Positions 1-8,070 of a stretch of DNA of 55,631 nt are shown here, one piece after another. Below the pieces are notes generated by a model. It was given only the letters and a program-made list of their open reading frames with translations. It did no database searches and had not been told where the DNA came from. Source of the stretch: JAYOFM01 sp038117225 (GTDB lineage Bacteria; Pseudomonadota; Alphaproteobacteria; Rhodospirillales; Casp-alpha2); contig JAYOFM010000006.1 in NCBI GenBank assembly GCA_038117225.1, positions 1 to 55,631 on the forward strand, in the 5' to 3' direction. The translations under genes were made by a program, and so were the position numbers. Within the stretch, counting starts at the first letter, position 1, and every line of letters starts with the position of its first letter.

Positions 1-791
1 TCGGCGGCGTAGCCGAAGGTGCCGTGATCCATGATCTCGCGCGCACCGCGCAGGGCGGCACCGAAGGCGGCGCGGAACAGGTTCGAACCCAAGCTGATGC
101 GTTTGACGCCGAGCGCCGTAAGGTCGGCGACGGTGAGGGTCATGCCGGGCAGGCCGGCGATGACGTTGACCGGTCGGTCGACCGAGGTGACGAGGCTGCG
201 GATGTCGTCGGCCGTCTTCGGTCCCGGTGCGTAGAGCACGTCGGCGCCGGCTTCCTGGTAGGCCTGCAGGCGCTTGATGGTGTCGGCGAGATCGGGCCGG
301 TCATGCAGGTAGTTTTCGGCCCGCGCGGTGAGCATGAACGGCCGGCCGAGGCCGCGTGCCGCTTCCGCCGCCGCCGTCACCCGTTCTACCGCCACCGCGA
401 GATCGTAGATCGGCGCGTCGCCGTAGACCGCGGCATTGGCTACATCCACATCCTCGATGGAGCAGCCGGCGATGCCGGTTTCGGCAACCCGGCGGATGGT
501 CTCGCCGATGCCGTCGGCGGTTTCCGAATAACAGCTTTCGGTATCGGCGTTGACCGGCAGATCGGTGGCTTCGGCGATCAGGCGGCAGTGCTCCAACACC
601 TGGTCGAACGTCGCCGTGCCTTCCTTGCGGCCGTCGGCGAAATCGAAGCCGGCGCTGGTCGTTGCCAGCGCCTTGAAGCCGAGCGTTTTCAACATGCGGG
701 CGGAGCCGCGATCCCACGGATTGGGGATGACGAAAGTGCCCGGCTGTTCGTGCAAGGCTTGGAACGCGGCGGCGATGTCGGCGGCTGACAT
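1..791 (-). CDS. PEP mutase / isocitrate lyase family protein (partial, 3' end outside window)
   Basis: About 263 residues are visible with no stop before the window edge, so the C-terminus is missing. The N-terminal barrel has TTSAGF near residue 43, NADTES near 81 (metal-binding Asp region) and GCSIEDVD near 113, the pattern of the PEP mutase/isocitrate lyase superfamily (2-methylisocitrate lyase, oxaloacetate decarboxylase and relatives). I do not see the Cys-containing KKCGH loop of true isocitrate lyases, so a C-C lyase or decarboxylase on a small oxo-acid is more likely; the substrate is unknown. The start is fixed by a strong AGAGGAGG ribosome site just upstream. It begins 13 bp after the stop of the oxidoreductase gene, so the two probably share a transcript. 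Confidence 0.85.
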   Translation of the reverse strand, partial: MSAADIAAAFQALHEQPGTFVIPNPWDRGSARMLKTLGFKALATTSAGFDFADGRKEGTATFDQVLEHCRLIAEATDLPVNADTESCYSETADGIGETIRRVAETGIAGCSIEDVDVANAAVYGDAPIYDLAVAVERVTAAAEAARGLGRPFMLTARAENYLHDRPDLADTIKRLQAYQEAGADVLYAPGPKTADDIRSLVTSVDRPVNVIAGLPGMTLTVADLTALGVKRISLGSNLFRAAFGAALRGAREIMDHGTFGYAA

Positions 792-804
792 GGTTTGTCC
801 TCCT

Positions 805-1821
805 CTAGATTTCGATACAGACCTTGCCGAAGTGGGCGCCGGCTTCCAGATGGCGGAAGGCATCCGCGGCGTCGGCCATGGGGAATACATGATCGATGGT
901 CGGCTTGATGGCGTGCATTTCCATGGCCCGCAGCATGGCCCGCATGTCCTCGCCGGAACCGACGGTGATGCCTTGCAGGCGCACTTCGCGGGTGACGATG
1001 AAGGGCAGCAGCACGTCACCCACCTTGGCGCCCGAAAGCACGCCGATGAGGCTGAGGGTGCCGCCCGGTCGGACGGCGATGAGCGACTGCTTGAGCGTCT
1101 CGGCGCCCCCCAGTTCGATGACGTTGTCGATGCCGCGTCCTCCGACAACATAGCGGGCTTCCGTGCCCCAGGTCGGCGTGGTGCGATAATTGATACAGTG
1201 ATCGGCGCCCATGGCGCGGACACGGTCCAGCTTGGCGTCGGACGACGAAGTGACAATAACCTCGGCGCCTGCCAACTTGGCGAACTGCAGGGCGAACAGA
1301 CTGACGCCGCCGGTGCCCTGGGTCAGCACAATATCGCCAGGCTTGCATTGGCCGTGACGGATGACGGCGACCCAGGCGGTCAACGCGGCACAGGGCAGGG
1401 CGGCCGCTTCCACATCGCTCAACGTCGCCGGCGTCGGCACCAAGGCGTGCGCCGGGAACACTTTAAATTCGCACAGCATGCCATCGCGGCCGCGTCCCCA
1501 ATCACTGTCGAGCGCGGCGTCGCTGGAGGCCCCGGCGAGCCAGTCGGCGTAGAATAGCGCCGTCACCCGATCGCCGAGTTTGAACGCGTCGACGCCAACA
1601 CCGACCGCCGCCACCTCGCCGGCGCCGTCCGACAGCGGAATCAGGTCGGCGGCTTTCTGTTTCGAGCGATAACCACCCTTGAGCAGCAACGTGTCGCGGA
1701 AATTCAGCGACGCGGCACGCAGCCGTACCAGGACCTCGCCCGGTCCCGGCTCGGGATCGGGACGATCGACGAGCGTCAGGCCATCTGGTCCGCAGGCGTT
1801 GGCGAGGACGACGGCTTTCAT
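805..1821 (-). CDS. MDR-superfamily NAD(P)-dependent alcohol dehydrogenase / quinone oxidoreductase
   Basis: This 338-residue medium-chain dehydrogenase/reductase has a GroES-like N-terminal half (AASLNFRDTLL) and a Rossmann half with TQGTGGVSLFALQFA near residue 165, then a basic nucleotide-binding stretch (TSSSDAKLDRV). The GHE-type catalytic zinc motif of classical alcohol dehydrogenases is not seen, and NFRD at that point resembles quinone oxidoreductase-like members. The start is taken at 1821 because GGAGGTG lies 6-7 bases upstream; an in-frame ATG at 1842 has no comparable site. It is the first gene of a minus-strand pair with the PEP mutase-family gene. Its substrate cannot be read from sequence. 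Confidence 0.85.
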   Translation of the reverse strand: MKAVVLANACGPDGLTLVDRPDPEPGPGEVLVRLRAASLNFRDTLLLKGGYRSKQKAADLIPLSDGAGEVAAVGVGVDAFKLGDRVTALFYADWLAGASSDAALDSDWGRGRDGMLCEFKVFPAHALVPTPATLSDVEAAALPCAALTAWVAVIRHGQCKPGDIVLTQGTGGVSLFALQFAKLAGAEVIVTSSSDAKLDRVRAMGADHCINYRTTPTWGTEARYVVGGRGIDNVIELGGAETLKQSLIAVRPGGTLSLIGVLSGAKVGDVLLPFIVTREVRLQGITVGSGEDMRAMLRAMEMHAIKPTIDHVFPMADAADAFRHLEAGAHFGKVCIEI

Positions 1822-1877
1822 GGGCACCTCCGGGACGGTCATTTGTGATGGCGCATCAAACCGCCGCCAGCGGGTGA

Positions 1878-1907
1878 TGGCAACTGTACTCTCCGGCGGG
1901 TTATGCT
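1878..1907 (+). promoter_or_regulatory. Candidate promoter giving a leaderless mRNA for the TPR protein
   Basis: A TATGCT hexamer at 1902-1907 ends seven bases before the ATG at 1914, so transcription would start at or beside the start codon. The -35 region (TGGCAA, 18 bp away) is weak. No Shine-Dalgarno sequence precedes the ATG, which fits leaderless translation. Confidence 0.3.
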
Positions 1908-1913
1908 GACATC

Positions 1914-3485
1914 ATGAATGACGACATCGAGCGCCGGTTGGCGGACGGACAATCACGGCACCGAGCCGGTGATTTGGCGGCGGCTGAAGCGTGTTACCGC
2001 GCGATCCTCGCCGTCGACCCTGATCACACGGACGCCTTGTCGAGCCTCGGCGTGTTGTTGCGTGGCCTTGGCCGCCTCGATGACGCCATCGCCACGCTGC
2101 GGCAGGCCGCTGGGCTGGCGCCGGACAATGCCGCCATTCACAACAACCTGGGCAACGCGCTTATCGCTGCTGGTGTGCCGGCCGAAGCGATCGCCGCCTA
2201 TCGGCGGGCGCTCGATTTGGCGCCGGACTATGCCGAGGCACACGCCAATCTCGGCCGCGCCCTGGCGGCGAACGATGATTCGGCCGGTGCCATCGCCTGC
2301 CTCGAACAGGCCTACAAGTTCGAGCCTCGTCTTCACGGTGTCACGGCGGACCTGGCGCGGCTGCTGAACGATCTGGGTAACTCGCTGTTCACGGCGGACG
2401 ACCTCGCTGGTGCCAGCGGTTGCTATCAACGCGCCGTCGCCCTTGATTCCACTCTGTTGGCGGCGGTTCATAATCTCGGCAACACGGCCCGCGCCCGTGG
2501 CGATGTCGCGGCGGCGCTCGATGCCTATGATCAGGCCTTGCGTATTGATGATGCACATATCGAGGTTCGTTGGAACCGGTCGCTGACATTGCTGCTTGCA
2601 GGACGCGAGGCGGAGGGATGGGCCGACTACGGCCTGCGCTGGCAACGAGCGCACGACCTGCCCTTGCCGGCATTGCCGACGGGGCGTCGCTGGAGCGGAG
2701 AGGCGATGCCGGGCGCGACGTTGGAAATCCTCGACGAGCAGGGATTGGGGGACGCAATCCAGTTCGCGCGCTATATCCCGGCGGCTCGGCGGCAGGCGCG
2801 GGCCGGTCATGTGCGGTTGCGTTGCCAGGCATCGTTGGTACCGTTACTGGGTGGCATCGACGGCGTCGACGAGGTGGTGCCGCGCGAGGCGCCGGCCCAG
2901 GCGTTCGATGCCTTCGCGCCGATACTCGATCTGCCGCCGATCCTGGGAACGGAGACGGCGAGGGGCGACGGGTGTACGCCGTACCTCGCGGCGTCGCGGG
3001 TCAGTCTGCCGGCAACCCAGAGGCCGAGGGTGGGATTAGTTTGGGCCGGCGGCGATCTGCACGCCCACCAGTGCTCGCGGTCGCTGTCCCTGGAAGCGCT
3101 GGCGCGGGCATTCGACTTGGCCGACGTTGAACTTTACGCCCTGCAGGTCGGGCCGGCGCGCGCGGAAATCGCGGCCGCCGGCTTCGCCGGCCGGATCACT
3201 GATCTTGGCAAGGATTTCACGGATTTCGCCGACACCGCGCGGGCCGTCGCCGCCATGGACCTGGTGGTCGGCGTCGATACGGCGGTGGTGCATCTGGCGG
3301 GCGCGTTGGCGCGGCCGGTGTGGACGCTGCTGGCCTTCGTCCCCGATTGGCGCTGGGGCATGATCGGAAATGAAACGCCGTGGTATCCGACCATGCGGTT
3401 GTTCAGGCAGACGTCACGCGGCGATTGGCAGGGGGGGCTGGCCGCGCTCGCCGACGCATTGACGGGCGAAACGCGGCTCAACTAG
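1914..3485 (+). CDS. TPR protein with C-terminal glycosyltransferase (GT9/GT41)-like domain
   Basis: The 523-residue protein opens with about six tetratricopeptide repeats (residues 4-235; NNLGNALIAAG and ANLGRALAAN are typical A helices). The C-terminal half resembles the heptosyltransferase-like fold of TPR-glycosyltransferase proteins: GLRWQ near 236, DEQGLGDAIQFARY near 285 and a closing block VVGVDTAVVHLAGALARPV followed by WYPTMRLFRQ. Related proteins are annotated as TPR/glycosyltransferase family 9 or O-GlcNAc-transferase-like; acceptor and sugar are unknown. There is no signal peptide, so it is probably cytoplasmic. It runs divergently from the oxidoreductase gene, and its last 8 bases overlap the convergent gene that follows. 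No ribosome site is visible upstream. Confidence 0.82.
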   Translation: MNDDIERRLADGQSRHRAGDLAAAEACYRAILAVDPDHTDALSSLGVLLRGLGRLDDAIATLRQAAGLAPDNAAIHNNLGNALIAAGVPAEAIAAYRRALDLAPDYAEAHANLGRALAANDDSAGAIACLEQAYKFEPRLHGVTADLARLLNDLGNSLFTADDLAGASGCYQRAVALDSTLLAAVHNLGNTARARGDVAAALDAYDQALRIDDAHIEVRWNRSLTLLLAGREAEGWADYGLRWQRAHDLPLPALPTGRRWSGEAMPGATLEILDEQGLGDAIQFARYIPAARRQARAGHVRLRCQASLVPLLGGIDGVDEVVPREAPAQAFDAFAPILDLPPILGTETARGDGCTPYLAASRVSLPATQRPRVGLVWAGGDLHAHQCSRSLSLEALARAFDLADVELYALQVGPARAEIAAAGFAGRITDLGKDFTDFADTARAVAAMDLVVGVDTAVVHLAGALARPVWTLLAFVPDWRWGMIGNETPWYPTMRLFRQTSRGDWQGGLAALADALTGETRLN

Positions 3486-3963
3486 GGGGGCAGGCCCCCT
3501 CGGCGACCATTTTGCCCTGAAAACGCCGTGACACAACAACCCGGTCGCCTTCGTTCATCAACGGCTTATGGCCGGCTTCGTCCGGCGGGCAGGCCAGTTT
3601 AATGTAGGAATACTGGATGCGCGGCCGGCGGGTGGAGATTACCGTGGCGTGCTTCGGTGACGGCAGTTCGACGTCGAGCACCAGGGTTTCATCATCAATG
3701 ATGCGGACACCTTGCGCGCGCCAATTGCCCTGCGGCGGGAAAAGGCGGCTGTAGTCCTCGACCTTGTCGGCGGCGGCCGTCAGCGGATGGCTGGCGCCGG
3801 CGAGGAACGGCCCGTCGTCCGAATGTTTTTCATAAAACCCGATGCCCAGGGCGCCGATGACCGGCACCAGTAACACGAAAGCGAACAGCAACATGGAGCG
3901 GCCCTCACGCACGCTCGGCAGGTTGTCGGTGATATCTGATTCGATGTGATCGTGGTCGGACAT
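3478..3963 (-). CDS. Unrecognised single-pass membrane protein
   Basis: I do not recognise this 161-residue protein. A polar, acidic N-terminus of about 23 residues is followed by one hydrophobic segment (residues 24-42, LLFAFVLLVPVIGALGIGF), then a soluble domain of about 115 residues containing two cysteines (in LACPP and GACPP, the latter at the very C-terminus). The topology suggests an inner-membrane anchor with a periplasmic domain. The start at 3963 is preceded by AAGGAGAG; an in-frame start at 4128 would add a low-complexity extension and is rejected. Its stop region overlaps the convergent TPR gene by 8 bp. A CRP/FNR-type site and a -10 element lie 145-190 bases upstream, so expression may respond to a global regulator. 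Confidence 0.7.
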   Translation of the reverse strand: MSDHDHIESDITDNLPSVREGRSMLLFAFVLLVPVIGALGIGFYEKHSDDGPFLAGASHPLTAAADKVEDYSRLFPPQGNWRAQGVRIIDDETLVLDVELPSPKHATVISTRRPRIQYSYIKLACPPDEAGHKPLMNEGDRVVVSRRFQGKMVAEGACPPS

Positions 3964-4107
3964 TGTCTCTCTCCTTTCGGTAGCACCGCTGTCCTGGCCG
4001 CGTGGTGGCTTTAGACCGGTTGCTTTGCGCCCCACCGTTTCCGGCGGTTTGCCTTTTCGAGGAGACGTTCGATTTCTCGTGAAACCGGACGACGTCGCCC
4101 CCTGTGA

Positions 4108-4157
4108 TGCGTTATTTATAGGGCTCAACGGGGCCTGCGTCTGTGACTGTGGTCACA
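4108..4157 (-). promoter_or_regulatory. CRP/FNR-family site at -41.5 with -10 element
   Basis: A perfect inverted repeat, TGTGA-N6-TCACA, lies at 4142-4157. Read toward the membrane protein gene, a TATAAA -10 hexamer covers 4120-4115, which predicts a start near 4108. The centre of the repeat (4149.5) then falls at -41.5, the class II activator position known for CRP and FNR. The leader would be about 145 nt. Confidence 0.5.
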
Positions 4158-4205
4158 ATGATAATAATTTTCTTTCCGTCTGTTCGATGGGTATCAGATT
4201 GCGTC

Positions 4206-5366
4206 CTAATCCCGCAAATGCGGTGCCAGCACATCGAACAGGCGCGTGACATCGTCGTCGCGGGTATGCAGATGCGGGCTGATTCGCAGCACCCCGGCGC
4301 GCATGCTGACGTGGACGTTCTCGGCGGCGAGTCGGGAGACGATATCGCCGGGCCACGAACGTTTCGTGCCGTTTCGTAGACTTGGACCGAAGCCGACCAT
4401 ATGGCCGACGCGCCTGTCGTCGGCGGTACAGACCAGCCCGCGGTCGCGTGCCTCGGCGGCGATGCGGCTGGTCAGCGGCGCCAGGGTTTGCTGAATGGCG
4501 TCGGGTGTCCATTCGCTGATTTGGCGCAGCGCCTGCTCGACCATCGGCAGGTTGATGAGGTTCATGAACTGCCCCATGTCGAAACGCCGCGCGCCATCGG
4601 TGAAGGCCGCCGGATAGGCGGTCGGCCCCTCGGCACTGCCCGGGTGATTGTAGAAATGGCTTTCGAGCGGGCGGCCCTCGTGGTGGCGCGGCGCGGCATA
4701 CAGGAAGGACTGGGTATACGGCCCCATCAACCACTTGTAGCCGGCGGCGACGATGAAATCCGCGTCAAGGGCGGACGCATCCAGGGCCATGACGCCCGCG
4801 GACTGCGTGGCGTCGATGACCAGCGCCGCGCCGACGCGGTGACAGGCCTCGGCGACTAGCGTCAGATCGACCCACGTGCCGTCGGTCCAATGGCAGGGCG
4901 GCAGCGCGGCGATGGCGAGGCTTTCGCCCAAACCGTCCATGGCACCGAGGACGGCGGCCGTCCAATCATGATCGGCCGGCCGCGCCACGGTGGTGATCTC
5001 GCCGCCACCGTTGCGGACCAGATCTTGCCAGACATAGACATTCGACGGAAATTGCCCTTCCAGCACCAGCACATGCTGGCCCCGGGCGAGCGGCAGATTG
5101 GCCGCCGCCGTGGCGATGCCGTAGGCGGCAGATGGCTGGATGGCAATATCATCCGGGCCAGCACCGACAAGGCCGGCGAACAGCGCGCGTACGCGCTCTG
5201 CTTCCGCGTGGCGGACACCTTCATCAATGGTCCATGGATGGTATTTTCGATCGACACCTGCGTGGCCGGCCTCGCGCACCGATTTCAGCAGCGGTGTGCG
5301 CGAAGCACAGTTGAGCCAGATCAGATCTTCGGGAATATCGAACAGGTGGCGTTGGTTAGCGATCAT
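4206..5366 (-). CDS. Class V PLP-dependent aminotransferase
   Basis: The 386-residue protein has the fold-type I signatures of class V aminotransferases (cysteine desulfurase, kynureninase and isopenicillin N epimerase relatives): a cofactor-binding Asp in VIDATQSAG (D185) and the Schiff-base Lys in AAGYKWLMGP (K211). The cysteine-bearing loop that marks desulfurases was not found, so it may act as an epimerase, transaminase or lyase on an unknown amino acid. Its start codon overlaps the stop of the EamA transporter gene (ATGA), implying coupled translation and perhaps a transporter/enzyme pair acting on the same metabolite. Confidence 0.87.
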   Translation of the reverse strand: MIANQRHLFDIPEDLIWLNCASRTPLLKSVREAGHAGVDRKYHPWTIDEGVRHAEAERVRALFAGLVGAGPDDIAIQPSAAYGIATAAANLPLARGQHVLVLEGQFPSNVYVWQDLVRNGGGEITTVARPADHDWTAAVLGAMDGLGESLAIAALPPCHWTDGTWVDLTLVAEACHRVGAALVIDATQSAGVMALDASALDADFIVAAGYKWLMGPYTQSFLYAAPRHHEGRPLESHFYNHPGSAEGPTAYPAAFTDGARRFDMGQFMNLINLPMVEQALRQISEWTPDAIQQTLAPLTSRIAAEARDRGLVCTADDRRVGHMVGFGPSLRNGTKRSWPGDIVSRLAAENVHVSMRAGVLRISPHLHTRDDDVTRLFDVLAPHLRD

Positions 5367-6274
5367 TGGCGGCGTTTCCCCACGGCGTGTTCACGATAGG
5401 CAATATAGGCGGTCGAGCCGACAATCATGGCACCGCCGATCCAAATGAAAAGTCCAGGCACCTCGGCGAAGGCGAAATAGGCGATCGCCGCGACCCAGAC
5501 CAGCTTGACGAAATCGATTGGCATAACCACATGGGTCTCGGCGTGGTGCAGTGCCTCGGTCATGGAATATTGGCTGAGCCCGCCGAGGCAGCCGATGGCG
5601 AACAGCCAGGCGAGATCGCCCCAACTGGGCCAGGTCCAGAAGAACATCGCCGGCACCAGCGCCAGCGGTGCCATCACCAGGGACATATAGGCGGTGATGG
5701 TGGCGCTCGATTCAGTACGGCTCAAATCCTTGATGATGACCACGCAGCAGCCCCAGAACAGGGCCGCGCCGATCGCCAACATGGCGCCCAACTCGACGAC
5801 GGCGACACCGGGTCGAATGATCACCAGGGTACCGACGAATCCGATACCGATGGCGGCCCAGCGGCGCGGCCCGACCCGTTCGCCAAGGATCAGGATGGCC
5901 AGCAGGATGGAGAAAATCGGCGCGGTGAAGGAAATCGCGGTGACTTCGGCCAGCGGCGTGATACTCAACGCCGTGAAGAAAGCCAGCATGGCCACGGTAT
6001 TGAGCACGCCGCGCAGCGCCAACATGGGGAATCGCTTGGTGCGCAGCGGCGCCATCCGCAGCCGCATCAGAAACGGCAGGATGGCGACGAATCCGAACAA
6101 CAGGCGAAAAAAAGCGATTTCGAACGGATGCACGGTCGCCGAGACGTGACGTATGGAGGTGTGCATGCCGGCGACGGAAACGGTCGAGACCAGCATCCAA
6201 ACGATTCCCCGGATACGCGCGCGGGACGCCGCATCGGCCGCGGGCGTTGGGCCCTCGGGTGGTTGGCTGGCCAT
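5363..6274 (-). CDS. DMT-family EamA transporter
   Basis: The 303-residue protein is almost entirely hydrophobic, with about ten membrane helices in two EamA repeats. The first repeat contains IRHVSATVHPFEIAFFR near residue 45 and the second begins near 155 with a short loop. Members of this family export or import amino acids, nucleosides and other small metabolites; the substrate is not predictable here. It is the first gene of a two-gene minus-strand operon with the class V aminotransferase, whose start it overlaps by 4 bp. A GAGG site lies about 12 bases before the start. Confidence 0.85.
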   Translation of the reverse strand: MASQPPEGPTPAADAASRARIRGIVWMLVSTVSVAGMHTSIRHVSATVHPFEIAFFRLLFGFVAILPFLMRLRMAPLRTKRFPMLALRGVLNTVAMLAFFTALSITPLAEVTAISFTAPIFSILLAILILGERVGPRRWAAIGIGFVGTLVIIRPGVAVVELGAMLAIGAALFWGCCVVIIKDLSRTESSATITAYMSLVMAPLALVPAMFFWTWPSWGDLAWLFAIGCLGGLSQYSMTEALHHAETHVVMPIDFVKLVWVAAIAYFAFAEVPGLFIWIGGAMIVGSTAYIAYREHAVGKRRQ

Positions 6275-6366
6275 GGGGGGAGCGTTCCTCGTCGTTGACG
6301 TTCATGGACAATGACCCTTCAAGACGAACAGGTCAAAAGCCGCCGGCCTGGACGATTGATCGACCA

Positions 6367-6395
6367 TTGACAGGGGGAAGGCCAGCGCCTAGGTT
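6367..6395 (+). promoter_or_regulatory. Promoter of rpmJ
   Basis: A consensus TTGACA (6367-6372) is followed after exactly 17 bp by TAGGTT (6390-6395). The predicted start near 6402 gives a leader of about 63 nt before the rpmJ ATG. Confidence 0.6.
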
Positions 6396-6464
6396 GCGCG
6401 CCGCTTGGACGTCCAGCGGATGTCCAACACGTTGATGACGCATATTTATTGGAGGGGACGGGCA

Positions 6465-6590
6465 ATGAAGGTCCGCAACTCGCTCAAATCGGCCAAGCTG
6501 CGTGAACGGGGATGTCGTATCGTCCGCCGCAAGGGCCGCGTTTTCGTCATCAACAAGCGCAACCCCCGCTTCAAGGTGCGCCAGGGTTGA
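6465..6590 (+). CDS. rpmJ: 50S ribosomal protein L36
   Basis: A 41-residue basic protein, MKVRNSLKSAKLRERGC..., ending NPRFKVRQG: the full length and sequence pattern of alphaproteobacterial L36. It binds 23S rRNA in the large subunit. Only one cysteine (C17) is present, so this is the zinc-free (C-minus) form lacking the four-ligand zinc site of the other L36 type. The start at 6465 follows GGAGGGG; an upstream in-frame ATG at 6405 would add a 20-residue extension not known in the family. It is monocistronic, with its own promoter, and lies outside the large ribosomal protein operons, as is usual in alphaproteobacteria. Confidence 0.97.
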   Translation: MKVRNSLKSAKLRERGCRIVRRKGRVFVINKRNPRFKVRQG

Positions 6591-6694
6591 CGCCGGCATA
6601 ATCTCGCGCCCGTCGCGGATTATTCATCGGCTATTTTCATAGCGTTTAAGTCGATCTTGTAGACGACGGCACAATTGAATTGCGCACATTGTCG

Positions 6695-6723
6695 TTGGCG
6701 GAGCGGAGCGCCACGCCTAGATT
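6695..6723 (+). promoter_or_regulatory. Candidate promoter of the MFS transporter gene
   Basis: TTGGCG (6695-6700), 17 bp, TAGATT (6718-6723). The predicted start lies near 6730, just ahead of the GAGGAGGG ribosome site at 6734-6743. Confidence 0.45.
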
Positions 6724-6752
6724 GCCTTCTAATCTTGAGGAGGGCTGACTCA

Positions 6753-7988
6753 ATGGCATCCGATCGTTCCCCAGCGGCCGCCACGTGGCGGACGCCCGCC
6801 GCCGTCCTGGTGGCCGCGTCGCTGTGCATTCTGCTGGTGATGGGCATTCGCTCCTCGTTCGGCCTCTATTTGAAACCAATGAGTCTCGACCTGGGCTGGG
6901 GCCGTGAGGTATTCGCCCTGGCCATGGCGATCCAGAATTTGGTCTGGGGCGCCGCTCAGCCGTTCGCCTCGGCGATCGCCGAACGCTATGGCACCGGGCG
7001 GGTCATCGTCGGCGGCGGGCTGCTTTATATAATGGGTTTGGTCATCATGGCGCAGGCGGCGGATCCCCTGACGTTTCACCTTGGCGGTGGTGTCTTGATC
7101 GGCATGGCGCAGGCGGGGGGCGGGCTCGCCGTTTTGTTGGGCGCCGTCGGCCGTGCCATGCCGCCGGAAAAACGTAGCTGGGGCCTCGGTGTTGTCGGCG
7201 CGGCGGGCGCCGCCGGTCAGTTCACGGTGGTGCCGGTGGGCCAAGCCTTCCTGCAGCATTACGGTTGGGCCACGTCCTATCTGTTGTTGGCGGTGCTGGC
7301 GGCGGGCATTGTCGCCTCGGCCCACGTGCTGAAGGGCCGAGCCCAGGACAATGTAGCCGCTGCCGAGGACACTGGACCACGGGGACTCGGCGCGGCGTTG
7401 GCCGAGGCGAGCCATCATCGCGGCTATTGGCTGCTGGTCATTGGGTTTTTCGTCTGCGGCTTCCAGGTCGCGTTCATCGGTATCCATCTGCCGGCCTATC
7501 TGACGGATCGTGGTCTGCCGGCGGAAACCGGAGCCTGGGCGCTTGCCCTGGTCGGTTTGTTCAATATCGTTGGCAGCTATTACGCCGGCGTCATGGGCAC
7601 TCATCGCAGCAAGAAAAACCTGCTCAGCATGCTCTATCTGTCCCGCGCCGTCGTCATCGCCATTTTCATCAGCATCCCGGCGTCGACGCTGACGGTGGCC
7701 GTATTCGCCGCCGTGCTGGGAATTCTGTGGCTGTCGACGGTGCCGCTGACGTCTGGGTTGGTGGCGCAGATATTCGGCCCCCGCTATATGGGCACGCTGT
7801 TCGCGATTACCTTCTTCAGCCACCAGATTGGCAGTTTTCTGGGCGTATGGCTGGGCGGTCATCTGTTCGATCTCACCGGCTCGTACGATATCGTCTGGTG
7901 GTTGTCGGTGGCGCTGGGCGTCGCCGCCGCGATGATCCACTGGCCGATCGACGAACGCACCATCCCCCGCCTGGCCACGTCGGGATGA
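6753..7988 (+). CDS. MFS transporter (monocarboxylate/oxalate-formate type)
   Basis: The 411-residue protein has about twelve membrane helices in two six-helix halves joined by a cytoplasmic loop near residues 190-215. The opening SSFGLYLKPMSLDLGW followed by AMAIQNLVWGAAQP is typical of the OFA/monocarboxylate branch of the major facilitator superfamily. The start is at 6753 because GAGGAGGG sits just upstream; an in-frame ATG at 6675 overlaps the predicted promoter. The glycolate oxidase genes begin 82 bp downstream on the same strand, so import of glycolate, lactate or a related hydroxy acid is a reasonable guess, but only an inference from position. Confidence 0.87.
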   Translation: MASDRSPAAATWRTPAAVLVAASLCILLVMGIRSSFGLYLKPMSLDLGWGREVFALAMAIQNLVWGAAQPFASAIAERYGTGRVIVGGGLLYIMGLVIMAQAADPLTFHLGGGVLIGMAQAGGGLAVLLGAVGRAMPPEKRSWGLGVVGAAGAAGQFTVVPVGQAFLQHYGWATSYLLLAVLAAGIVASAHVLKGRAQDNVAAAEDTGPRGLGAALAEASHHRGYWLLVIGFFVCGFQVAFIGIHLPAYLTDRGLPAETGAWALALVGLFNIVGSYYAGVMGTHRSKKNLLSMLYLSRAVVIAIFISIPASTLTVAVFAAVLGILWLSTVPLTSGLVAQIFGPRYMGTLFAITFFSHQIGSFLGVWLGGHLFDLTGSYDIVWWLSVALGVAAAMIHWPIDERTIPRLATSG

Positions 7989-8070
7989 CGCGCGCCGGTC
8001 ACCATGCCAAAATGGTCTCGCGCGATCGATTGCCGCCAAACGCCGGGTCCGAGGAGAGAGGGGCGCCCTG

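Noticed and set aside
24..788. 254-codon plus-strand frame at the window start
   Set aside because: The minus strand here encodes a clear PEP mutase/isocitrate lyase-family protein that is open to the window edge; the plus frame is its shadow.
4142..4157. Reading the TGTGAC/GTCACA repeat as a transcription terminator of the aminotransferase gene
   Set aside because: The stem is short with no following U-run, while spacing to a -10 box fits an activator site much better.
5366..6298. 310-codon plus-strand frame opposite the EamA gene
   Set aside because: Low-complexity Gly/Asp/Gln/His-rich translation typical of an antisense shadow; the minus-strand frame encodes a coherent ten-helix transporter.
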